Source: JBFKUL01 sp041635755 (GTDB taxonomy: Bacteria; Pseudomonadota; Gammaproteobacteria; Burkholderiales; SG8-39). From it: 7,773 nt of DNA. The position numbers were made by a program, and so were the translations under genes. Under the pieces are notes generated by a model. The model saw nothing but the letters and a program-made list of their open reading frames with translations. It was not told the DNA's origin and searched no databases. The DNA lies in contig JBFKUL010000133.1 in NCBI GenBank assembly GCA_041635755.1, positions 1 through 7,773 on the forward strand, given 5' to 3'. Below are positions 1 to 6,179 of the stretch, one piece after another (position 1 is the stretch's first letter; the number at the start of each line of letters is the position of its first letter).

Positions 1-873
1 GCCGTAGCGCTGGCTCGACCAGAGCACCAGCTCCTCGGCAAAGCGCGACAGGTGCAGCATGATGAGCGACGCGCAGGCGCAGAACTCGATCGCGAAGTCG
101 CGATCGGAGACGGCGTCGAGCGAGTTCTCGCACAGACCGTCGAATCCGAGCTCGCGCGCGACGTGCTCGCGGTCGATCGGGAACGTCGTCCCGGCCAGCG
201 CCGCAGCGCCAAGCGGCAGCCGGTTGACGCGCTTGCGGCAGTCCGCGAGCCGGTCGCGGTCGCGCTGGAACATCTCGACGTACGCGAGCAGGTGGTGGCC
301 GAAGGTGATCGGCTGCGCCACCTGAAGGTGGGTGAAGCCCGGCATCACCGTCGCTGCGTGGCGCTCGGCCTGCTCGATCAGGTTGAGCCCCAGCCGGCCA
401 AGCAACGCGCGCAATGCGTCGATTTCGACGCGCAGCCACAGCCGCACGTCCGTGGCGACCTGGTCGTTGCGCGAACGCGCGGTGTGCAGGCGCTTGCCCG
501 GATCGCCGATGAGCGCGGTGAGCCGGCGCTCGATGTTTAGGTGCACGTCCTCGGCCTCGAGGGACCACTCGAAGCTTCCGGCATCGATTTCGCGGCGCAC
601 GGTCTGCATGCCGCGCTCGATGGCCGCCAGGTCGCCCTTCGCCAGAACGCCGCAGGCCGCGAGCATGCGCGCGTGCGCGAGCGACGCATCGATATCGTAG
701 GGGGCGAGGCGCTTGTCGAAGGACACCGAAGCCGTGAAGCGCTTGACCAGCTCGTCCACCGGCTCGCCGAAGCGGCCCGACCACGGTTCTGCGCCGGCCG
801 CCGCGCGGCCTGAGGGCTTGCGCGGCGCCGCGCGGCTAGCGCGGGGCGGCCGCTTTGAAGCGGGAGGGGCCAT
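1..873 (-). CDS. argH: Argininosuccinate lyase, N-terminal 291 codons (partial, runs off the left edge)
   Basis: ArgH splits argininosuccinate into arginine and fumarate, the last step of arginine synthesis, as a cytoplasmic homotetramer of the fumarase/aspartase superfamily. Reading leftward from the ATG at 873-871, the protein stays open to base 1 and shows WSGRF (31-35), AEDVH (107-111), the HTARSRNDQ substrate-binding segment (130-138) and GFTHLQVAQP (179-188), whose His182 corresponds to the conserved active-site His. The GSSxMPxKxN signature loop lies beyond the window; the family is usually about 460 residues. Compared with the usual start just before WxGRF, there are about 28 extra residues rich in Ala, Arg, Pro and Lys. 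No other Met codon lies before the conserved core, and no clear Shine-Dalgarno sequence precedes 873, so the exact start is uncertain. It is divergent from algZ. The family call is very secure. Confidence 0.96.
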   Translation of the reverse strand, partial: MAPPASKRPPRASRAAPRKPSGRAAAGAEPWSGRFGEPVDELVKRFTASVSFDKRLAPYDIDASLAHARMLAACGVLAKGDLAAIERGMQTVRREIDAGSFEWSLEAEDVHLNIERRLTALIGDPGKRLHTARSRNDQVATDVRLWLRVEIDALRALLGRLGLNLIEQAERHAATVMPGFTHLQVAQPITFGHHLLAYVEMFQRDRDRLADCRKRVNRLPLGAAALAGTTFPIDREHVARELGFDGLCENSLDAVSDRDFAIEFCACASLIMLHLSRFAEELVLWSSQRYG

Positions 874-963
874 GGGGCATACTGGGTGCGCGCGGCACGC
901 GGTTGTCGTGACGCGGGGGTGAGAGGATCGGAACTCCGCCTCTTCCCTGTGCCGCGGCGTGCG
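874..963. promoter_or_regulatory. Divergent argH / algZ intergenic region
   Basis: This 90-bp gap separates the starts of two divergent genes, so promoters for argH and for algZ-algR are expected here or just inside the genes. I could not pick out a convincing -35/-10 pair on either strand. The gap contains an in-frame GTG at 919-921 that could be an alternative algZ start, followed by a GAGAGGA run (921-927) that is too far from the ATG at 964 to serve as its ribosome site. The regulatory role is inferred from gene orientation only. Confidence 0.35.
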
Positions 964-1983
964 ATGACAAGTATAAAGCAAAACGACACTCCGGACGCTC
1001 TACCGGACTTCCGCAACCTCGGCGTCGTCGCGCGCATTCTGATTGCAGTGAACCTGATGGCGCTCGCGGCGGCGCTGTACTCGGCGACCGGCTGGATGCA
1101 CGCGCGCGATCGATTCGTCGAGGCCGCGGCCCTGGTCGAGCCGATGCTGCTGACGATCGTGCTGGTGCTGTACATCGTGGCGCCACGCTTGCAACGGATG
1201 AACTATCTAGCGGGCTGCGCAGCGGTGCTCGCGGTCGCGCTGCTTTTCGCCCTCGCGACGCATACTTACTGGGCGCGCTCCGAGGCGCTCGCCTCGGGCC
1301 TCGGGCGCACGCTCGTGTTGACCGCCATCGCGGTGGCGCTGCTGCTCGGCTACTTCCGGCTGCGTGCCCGCGCCTACTCGCCGGCGCTCGCCGAGGCGCG
1401 GCTGCAGGCGTTGCAGGCGCGAATCCGGCCGCACTTCCTGTTCAACAGCCTGAATGCAGTGCTGTCGGTCATCCGACGCGACCCGCGCCGAGCCGAGCGC
1501 GCGCTGGAGGATCTGGCGGACCTGTTCCGCACGCTGATGTCGGACGCTCGCCAGTTCGTACGCCTGGCCGACGAGATCGCACTGCTCGAGCGCTACGCGA
1601 GCCTCGAGCAGCTGCGCCTGGGCGACAGGTTGCGCGTGGCCTGGGAGATCGACGCTGCACCGTCGGACGCGCTGCTGCCGCCGCTTGTGCTGCAGCCGCT
1701 CCTGGAGAATGCTGTGTATCACGGCATCGAGCCCGGCACCGGCATCGGCGAGGTCCTGGTGCACGTCGAGCGTCGCGGCGATCGAGTTCTTGCGCGCATC
1801 GAGAACCCCTACCACCCCGAGCACCAGCACCGCGCCGGCAACCGCATGGCCCTCGAGAACATCCGTGAGCGGCTGATGCTGTTCTTCGACGCCGAGGCGC
1901 GCATCGAGACTCGCGTCGTCGACGGCCGGTTTCGGGTCGAGATCGAGATGCCGTATCGTACCGAGCGCGGCCCCGCATCGTGA
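964..1983 (+). CDS. algZ: LytS-family membrane sensor histidine kinase, AlgZ/FimS-like
   Basis: This is a 339-residue inner-membrane sensor kinase expected to phosphorylate the response regulator encoded next. The N-terminal half has about four hydrophobic segments (roughly residues 22-40, 58-77, 83-100 and 115-131) joined by short loops, with no large periplasmic domain. The LytS-type His_kinase H-box RPHFLFNSLN follows, with His157 as the likely phosphorylation site, then an N-box LLENAVYHG (Asn249) and the MALENIRERL segment (296-305). As in this branch, a classical DxGxG nucleotide-binding box is not evident; the matching stretch reads RIENPYHPEH. I chose ATG 964 because the LPDFRNLG segment typical of AlgZ homologues follows at once; GTG 919 or GTG 886 in the same frame would add 15 or 26 residues. 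The stop overlaps the algR start. In Pseudomonas this pair controls alginate and type IV pili; its role here is not known. Confidence 0.9.
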   Translation: MTSIKQNDTPDALPDFRNLGVVARILIAVNLMALAAALYSATGWMHARDRFVEAAALVEPMLLTIVLVLYIVAPRLQRMNYLAGCAAVLAVALLFALATHTYWARSEALASGLGRTLVLTAIAVALLLGYFRLRARAYSPALAEARLQALQARIRPHFLFNSLNAVLSVIRRDPRRAERALEDLADLFRTLMSDARQFVRLADEIALLERYASLEQLRLGDRLRVAWEIDAAPSDALLPPLVLQPLLENAVYHGIEPGTGIGEVLVHVERRGDRVLARIENPYHPEHQHRAGNRMALENIRERLMLFFDAEARIETRVVDGRFRVEIEMPYRTERGPAS

Positions 1984-2738
1984 GTCCATTGCGCATCTTC
2001 ATCGCCGACGACGAGGCGCCAGCGCGCGAGCGATTGCGCGAGCTGCTCGATGATATTGCCGGCGAGGTTCCGAGCGAGGTCGTGGGCGAGTCCCGCAACG
2101 GCGTCGAGACCGTAGAGCGCGTGCCGGGGAGCGGCGCCAACGTGGTGCTGCTCGACATCCAGATGCCGGGTATCGGGGGTATCGAGGTTGCACGCCATCT
2201 TTCGCGTCTGCCGGACGGTCCGGCGGTGGTGTTCGTCACCGCGCATGATCGGCACGCGGTGGAGGCTTTTGAGCTGAATGCACTCGATTACCTGCTGAAG
2301 CCAGTGCGGGCGCCGCGCCTGGCTGCGGCGCTGAAGAAGGCGCAGAGCGCAGGACCGCCGGCCGCCGCGAATCTCGAGCGGGCCGATGCACGCGCCCGCG
2401 AGTACCTTCCGGTGAGCGAGCGCCACCGCATCGTGCTGGTGCCGGTCGCCGAGGTGCTCTTTCTGAAGGCAGAGCAGAAGTACGTGACTTTGCGCACCCG
2501 CGAACGGGAATTCCTGGTCGAGGAATCGCTTGTTTCGCTCGAGCAGGAGTTCGCCGACCGGTTCGTGCGTGTGCACCGCAACTGCCTGGTGGCGCGCGCC
2601 GCCATCCGCGGCTTCGAGCGCGCCGCCGCCGGGGACGAAGAGGCGCACTGGCTGGTGAAGCTTGAGGGCCTTTCCGAGGGCCTGGCCGTCAGCCGGCGCC
2701 AATGGCCGACGCTGCGCGCCCTGGTGGCCGACAAATAG
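1980..2738 (+). CDS. algR: LytTR-type response regulator, AlgR-like
   Basis: This 252-residue cytoplasmic transcription regulator pairs with the preceding kinase. Residues 4-120 form a receiver domain with the acidic pair Asp10/Asp11, phospho-acceptor Asp59 in LLDIQMPG, Thr87 and Lys107 (YLLKPVR), so every phosphotransfer residue is present. A linker leads to a LytTR DNA-binding domain (about 142-250) with the typical LKAEQKYVTL (162-171) and FVRVHRNCLV (195-204) segments. The start is a GTG whose last two bases begin the algZ TGA stop, which points to translational coupling; no strong Shine-Dalgarno sequence precedes it. The gene ends 10 bp before the stop of the convergent thioredoxin-fold gene. 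Identity as AlgR rests on the LytTR architecture together with the argH-algZ-algR-hemC order shared with Pseudomonas. Its targets cannot be read from this window. Confidence 0.92.
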   Translation: MSPLRIFIADDEAPARERLRELLDDIAGEVPSEVVGESRNGVETVERVPGSGANVVLLDIQMPGIGGIEVARHLSRLPDGPAVVFVTAHDRHAVEAFELNALDYLLKPVRAPRLAAALKKAQSAGPPAAANLERADARAREYLPVSERHRIVLVPVAEVLFLKAEQKYVTLRTREREFLVEESLVSLEQEFADRFVRVHRNCLVARAAIRGFERAAAGDEEAHWLVKLEGLSEGLAVSRRQWPTLRALVADK

Positions 2739-2748
2739 TTACGAATGC

Positions 2749-3258
2749 TTAGGGCGTAGCGCGGCGCAGCCGCACGCGCGCCTGCTCGAGCCGCCGATCG
2801 AGCAGGCCCTGATAGAGGTCGGGCACGGTCAGACCGACCAGCGGGTCGGCGAGCGTTTCGCCGCGGGCGTCAAAGAAACCAAGCGTCGGAGTCAACCTGG
2901 CGCGATGCGCGAGCGCGAACGCGTGGTGCGTGCTCGCCCGTCCGGAAAAATCGGCAAGGCTCGCGGCACTGGTGATGTCGACCTCGACCAAGTGAAGTCG
3001 TGGATGAGCGCCCGCGGCGGCCATCGGATCGAGGTAGTCGCGCTTGGCGCGCTCGCAATATGGGCAATCGGGTTGCGTGAACAGCACGACCAGCGGTGCG
3101 CCGGCGGCATTTGCGGCGCGCGCCGCCGCGGCGAGATCAAGCGCTTGCGCGGGGCGGGCGCCGGGAGCAGGCTGCACCAGGGCGCATGTTAGTATTAACA
3201 ACACTGCGCCTCGAGCGGACCAACTCCGCAAAGAGCACCTTTCCCGCATTACCCTCAT
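2749..3258 (-). CDS. Exported thioredoxin-fold protein with CPYC motif
   Basis: From the ATG at 3258-3256 this is a 169-residue protein; from a second ATG at 3249-3247 it is 166 residues. The N terminus looks like a Sec signal peptide: an Arg-rich start, a hydrophobic core AVLLILTCALV, then a polar region ending near PAQA, so the mature protein should be periplasmic or membrane-tethered. The T at -1 of the hydrophobic-region Cys argues against a lipobox. The mature part begins like a thioredoxin domain: APLVVLFTQPDCPYC places the redox pair at Cys65 and Cys68 (long start), and the cis-proline lies in LTPT (Pro124). CPYC resembles glutaredoxin- and SoxW-type motifs more than thioredoxin CGPC. 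The C-terminal part (VGLTVPDLYQGLLDRRL) fits small thioredoxin_2-type proteins. It is convergent with algR and divergent from hemC, with 3 bp between starts. Partners are unknown; reduction of periplasmic disulfides, perhaps in cytochrome or haem handling, is only a guess. Confidence 0.82.
   Translation of the reverse strand: MRVMRERCSLRSWSARGAVLLILTCALVQPAPGARPAQALDLAAAARAANAAGAPLVVLFTQPDCPYCERAKRDYLDPMAAAGAHPRLHLVEVDITSAASLADFSGRASTHHAFALAHRARLTPTLGFFDARGETLADPLVGLTVPDLYQGLLDRRLEQARVRLRRATP
3187..3195 (+). promoter_or_regulatory. Possible extended -10 promoter element for hemC
   Basis: TGTTAGTAT reads as an extended -10 element (TGn followed by TAGTAT, which matches TATAAT at four of six positions including the key first, second and last bases). 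It lies in the only clearly AT-rich patch upstream of hemC and would give a leader of about 60 nt before the ATG at 3262. No good -35 box lies at the usual distance. It falls inside the signal-peptide codons of the opposite-strand thioredoxin-fold gene. This is a pattern match only. Confidence 0.25.
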
Positions 3259-3261
3259 CGA

Positions 3262-4203
3262 ATGACTTCCCCCGCGGCGCGCCCGGAGCGCGTAGTGATT
3301 GCCACGCGTCGCAGCCGGCTGGCGCTGTGGCAGGCCGAGCACGTCAGGACGCGTCTGAGCCAATTGTATCCCCGGCTCGAAGTAGAGCTGCTCGCGCTCT
3401 CGACGCGCGGCGACGAGCTGCTGGAGATGCGCCTGGACAAGGCCGGCGGCAAGGGGCTATTCGTCAAGGAGCTCGAGAACGCGCTTGCCGACGGGCGCGC
3501 CGATCTGGCGGTGCACTCGATGAAGGACGTGCCGATGGACCTGCCGCACGGCTTCGCGCTGCCGGTGATCAGCGTGCGCGAGGACCCACGCGACGCGTTT
3601 GTCTCCAATCGATATCGGAACCTCGCCGAGCTGCCGGCGGGTGCGGTGCTCGGAACGTCGAGCCTGCGCCGTGCGGCCCAGATCGCGGAGCGCAACCCGC
3701 AGATCGAGATTCGCATGCTGCGTGGAAACGTCGATACGCGTCTCGCCAAGCTCGATCGCGGCGAATACGATGCCGTGCTGCTCGCCGCGGCGGGCCTGAA
3801 GCGGCTCGGTCTCGAGGGGCGCATTCGCTCGCTGCTCGGGGTCGAGGAGAGCCTGCCGGCGGCCGGGCAGGGCGCGCTCGGCATCGAATGTCGCGCCGGG
3901 CGGCCGGAGATCGAAACGCTGGTGGCACCCCTCGCGGACGCGTCTGCCGCGGCATGCGTGCGCTCGGAGCGCGCGGTCAATCGCGCGCTCGGCGGCAACT
4001 GCTCCATACCGCTCGGCGCATACGCCGAGCACGATGCAAAAGGCATGCTCCATCTGCGGGCGCTGGTCGCGTCGCCCGACGGCCGCCGGGTGGCGCGCGC
4101 CGAGTGTCGCGGCGCGGCCGCCGAGCCGGAGGCACTCGGCACCCAGGCGGCCGAGGTGCTCAAGGCGCGGGGTGCGCTCGAAATCCTCGCGGCGCTCGCG
4201 TGA
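3262..4203 (+). CDS. hemC: Hydroxymethylbilane synthase (porphobilinogen deaminase)
   Basis: HemC joins four porphobilinogen molecules into hydroxymethylbilane in the cytoplasm, using a covalently bound dipyrromethane cofactor. The 313-residue product is of normal family length. It shows IATRRSRLALWQAEHV near the N terminus, KGLFVKELE (64-72), DLAVHSMKDVP (81-91) with catalytic Asp89, the GTSSLRRAAQ substrate-binding segment (131-140), RGNVDTRL (154-161), AGQGALGIECR (201-211) and ALGGNCSIPLGAYAE (242-256), where Cys247 is the cofactor attachment residue. All key residues are present. The ATG at 3262 fits the family N terminus, but no Shine-Dalgarno sequence is visible. The gene starts 3 bp from the divergent thioredoxin-fold gene, so its promoter must lie inside that gene. 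The stop overlaps the hemD start. Confidence 0.98.
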   Translation: MTSPAARPERVVIATRRSRLALWQAEHVRTRLSQLYPRLEVELLALSTRGDELLEMRLDKAGGKGLFVKELENALADGRADLAVHSMKDVPMDLPHGFALPVISVREDPRDAFVSNRYRNLAELPAGAVLGTSSLRRAAQIAERNPQIEIRMLRGNVDTRLAKLDRGEYDAVLLAAAGLKRLGLEGRIRSLLGVEESLPAAGQGALGIECRAGRPEIETLVAPLADASAAACVRSERAVNRALGGNCSIPLGAYAEHDAKGMLHLRALVASPDGRRVARAECRGAAAEPEALGTQAAEVLKARGALEILAALA

Positions 4204-5003
4204 CGGCCGATCCCGCGCGCGGCGAAACGCCGCTCGCCGGCCGCGGCATCGTGGTGACGCGGCCACGCGAGCAGGCGCAGGCGCTGGCGTCGCTGATCGA
4301 GACTGCTGGCGGGACGCCTTTCGTGTTTCCGGCGATCGAAATCCAGGACCTGCCCGAATCCCGCATGGTGCTCGAATTGATCGCGAAGCTTGAGCAGTTC
4401 GACCTGGCGGTGTTCATCAGCCCCAGCGCAGTGCACAAGGCGATGAACCTCATTCACGCGCGGCGGGGCGCGGCGCCCTGGCCGCCGGGTCTGCGCGTGG
4501 CGGCAATCGGCCGCGGCAGCCGGCGTGAGCTCGAGCGTCACGGGATTTCGGGTGTGATCGCGCCTGCGGCCCACGCCGACAGCGAAGCATTGCTCGCATT
4601 GCCCCAGCTGAGCGACATGGCAGGCCGCCGAGTGGTGGTTTTTCGCGGTGACGGCGGTCGGGAGCTGCTCGGCGACGCCCTGAAGGCGCGAGGCGCGCAG
4701 GTCGAGTATGCGGAATGCTATCGTCGGGTGCGGCCGCGCGCCGACAGCGGGCCGCTGTTGGCGGCGTGGGCGCGCGGCGCGGTGCATGCGGTGACCGTGT
4801 CATCCTCCGAAGGCCTTGCCAACCTGTACGACATGCTCGGCAAGCTGGGTCAGCAGTGGCTGCGCACCACGCCAGTGTTCGTACCCCATCCCCGCGTTGC
4901 CGAGGAGGCCGCAAGACTGGGTGTGCGCGAGGCACCTCTGGCTGGCCCGGGCGATACCGAGATGCTCGCAAGTCTGGTTGCATACTTTCGTCGCGCGAAG
5001 TAA
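4200..5003 (+). CDS. hemD: Uroporphyrinogen-III synthase
   Basis: HemD closes hydroxymethylbilane into uroporphyrinogen III with inversion of ring D, directly after the HemC reaction. The frame opens with GTG at 4200, which overlaps the hemC TGA (4201-4203), and gives 267 residues, about the usual size. HemD sequences vary widely, but typical features are visible: GIVVTRPREQA (16-26), FPAIEI (43-48), FDLAVFISPSAVHKAM (67-82), RVAAIGRGSRRELERHGI (99-116), a second half with GRRVVVFRGDGGRELLGDALKARGA split across 142-166, the Tyr-containing ECYRR (172-176) and VTVSSSEGLANL (198-209). These mark the two alpha/beta lobes. The same frame is open upstream through the whole of hemC, but that stretch has no HemD-like content, so it is not a fusion. 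Placement after hemC supports the call. Confidence 0.95.
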   Translation: MTADPARGETPLAGRGIVVTRPREQAQALASLIETAGGTPFVFPAIEIQDLPESRMVLELIAKLEQFDLAVFISPSAVHKAMNLIHARRGAAPWPPGLRVAAIGRGSRRELERHGISGVIAPAAHADSEALLALPQLSDMAGRRVVVFRGDGGRELLGDALKARGAQVEYAECYRRVRPRADSGPLLAAWARGAVHAVTVSSSEGLANLYDMLGKLGQQWLRTTPVFVPHPRVAEEAARLGVREAPLAGPGDTEMLASLVAYFRRAK

Positions 5004-5014
5004 AAGGATCAGAT

Positions 5015-6157
5015 ATGGACACCACCGACAAGAAAGACACCCCCGCGAGCGGCGCTGCAGAAGGCGAGCCGGTGGAGCAGAGCTCCACGGCCCGGCCGGA
5101 AACACCGAGCGAGCCCGAGGAGAGGGCGCCGCCGCGCGAACGGCGCTCCGGCGGCGCAATCGGAATCATCGCGTTGCTGCTCGCCCTGCTCTCGCTCGCG
5201 GCGGTCGCGTGGCACTGGAACGAGACACGCACCCGCATCGGCAGCACGCAGGAGGAGCTGGCAAAGCGGCTGCGCGACCTGGAAACCGAGGGCCGCGGCG
5301 CGCGCTCGCTCGCGCGCGAGGCACAGGAAATCGCGCGCGACATGCAAGGTAAGGTGACGCAGCTCGATACCCGACTGAGCGAGTCGCAAAGTCAGCAGCT
5401 TGCGCTCGAGGCGCTCTACCAGGAGCTCTCGCGCAACCGCGACGAATGGCAGCTCGCGGAGATCGAGCAAGTGCTGGCCATCGCTTCGCAGCAGCTGCAG
5501 CTCTCGGGCAACGTGCGCGCGGCGCTGCTCGCGCTGCAGCTCGCCGAGGCGCGCCTGGAACGCGGCGATCGGCCTCAGTTCGTACCGGTACGCCGGGCGC
5601 TCGCGCGGGACATCGAGCGCCTGAAGGCGCTGCCAGTGCTCGACCTGCCGGGCATGGTCCTGAAGCTTGATGCGCTGGTGTCGATCGTGGACGAGCTGCC
5701 GCTGGCATTCGAGGAGCGCATCGAGCGCACTCCGGTCGAGACGCCGGCTGCGACTCCGGAATCGGCGGCGGCGAAGGCGCGCAACATGCTGGCGCAGCTC
5801 GGGACCGAGATCTGGGGCGAGCTCAAGCAGCTCGTGGTGGTGCGTCGGGTGGACGCGCCCGAGCCTCCGCTGATCGCGCCGACGCAATCGTATTTTTTGC
5901 GCGAGAACCTGCGGCTGAGGCTGCTCGGCGCTCGAGTGTCGCTGCTGACGCGTAACGAGGCGGCCTATCGCGAAGATCTTCGGGCGGCGCAGGGGTGGAT
6001 TCAGCGTTACTACGACACGCGCTCCAAGAAGACCACGGAGGTGCAGGCGCAACTCAAGACGCTCGCATCGGCCCCCCTCAATCTCGAGGTGCCGTCGATC
6101 ACCGAGAGCCTTGAGGCCGTACGCGGGTTCAAGTCGCGCCGCGAGCGCGGCTCCTGA
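5015..6157 (+). CDS. hemX: HemX family inner-membrane protein of the haem operon
   Basis: This 380-residue product has a hydrophilic N-terminal tail rich in Pro, Glu, Ser and Thr (1-45), one membrane segment (about 47-67, AIGIIALLLALLSLAAVAW), a charged helical stretch likely to form a coiled coil (about 72-140), and the conserved segment EWQLAEIEQVLAIASQQLQL (144-163) followed by VRAALLALQLAEARL (167-181). That order is the HemX signature. The bulk of the protein is expected to face the periplasm. Databases often label the family uroporphyrinogen-III C-methyltransferase, but nothing in it resembles the SAM-dependent methyltransferase fold, so I do not assign that activity. The true role is unsettled; a scaffold or regulatory part in haem synthesis is the usual view. 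ATG 5015 has an AGGA (5005-5008) just upstream. It lies 11 bp after hemD and 22 bp before hemY, clearly in one operon. Confidence 0.9.
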   Translation: MDTTDKKDTPASGAAEGEPVEQSSTARPETPSEPEERAPPRERRSGGAIGIIALLLALLSLAAVAWHWNETRTRIGSTQEELAKRLRDLETEGRGARSLAREAQEIARDMQGKVTQLDTRLSESQSQQLALEALYQELSRNRDEWQLAEIEQVLAIASQQLQLSGNVRAALLALQLAEARLERGDRPQFVPVRRALARDIERLKALPVLDLPGMVLKLDALVSIVDELPLAFEERIERTPVETPAATPESAAAKARNMLAQLGTEIWGELKQLVVVRRVDAPEPPLIAPTQSYFLRENLRLRLLGARVSLLTRNEAAYREDLRAAQGWIQRYYDTRSKKTTEVQAQLKTLASAPLNLEVPSITESLEAVRGFKSRRERGS

Positions 6158-6179
6158 ACGCGGCGCTCGGGAGAGGAAT

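Noticed and set aside
52..540. A plus-strand 162-codon open frame at the left edge
   Set aside because: It is antisense to argH, which shows clear family motifs on the other strand over the same bases.
1809..2702. A 297-codon minus-strand open frame opposite algR and the end of algZ
   Set aside because: Low-complexity shadow frame created by codon bias on the opposite strand; algZ and algR are clearly the real genes.
3259..3363. Longer N terminus for the thioredoxin-fold gene, starting at 3363
   Set aside because: It would overlap about 100 bp of hemC and place 35 extra polar residues before a good signal peptide; ATG 3258 or 3249 gives a normal exported protein.
3096..4199. Upstream in-frame extension of hemD through the whole of hemC, suggesting a fusion or a very long protein
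   Set aside because: The extra sequence has no HemD or other domain character, and HemC is read in another frame over the same bases; the GTG at 4200 is the natural start.
3255..4787. A 510-codon open frame on the minus strand across hemC and hemD
   Set aside because: It is antisense to two genes with full sets of family motifs, has the biased composition of a GC-rich shadow frame (His, Arg, Ala, Gln), and shows no recognisable domain.
5009..6052. A 347-codon minus-strand open frame opposite hemX, and a similar 380-codon frame opposite hemY (6201-7343)
   Set aside because: Composition is dominated by Arg, Leu, Gln and His with no motif; both are explained by strong GC3 bias of the sense genes.
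5015..6157. HemX as a uroporphyrinogen-III C-methyltransferase
   Set aside because: The product is a single-pass membrane protein with coiled-coil and helical parts and has no SAM-binding methyltransferase motifs; the label is a common transferred annotation.
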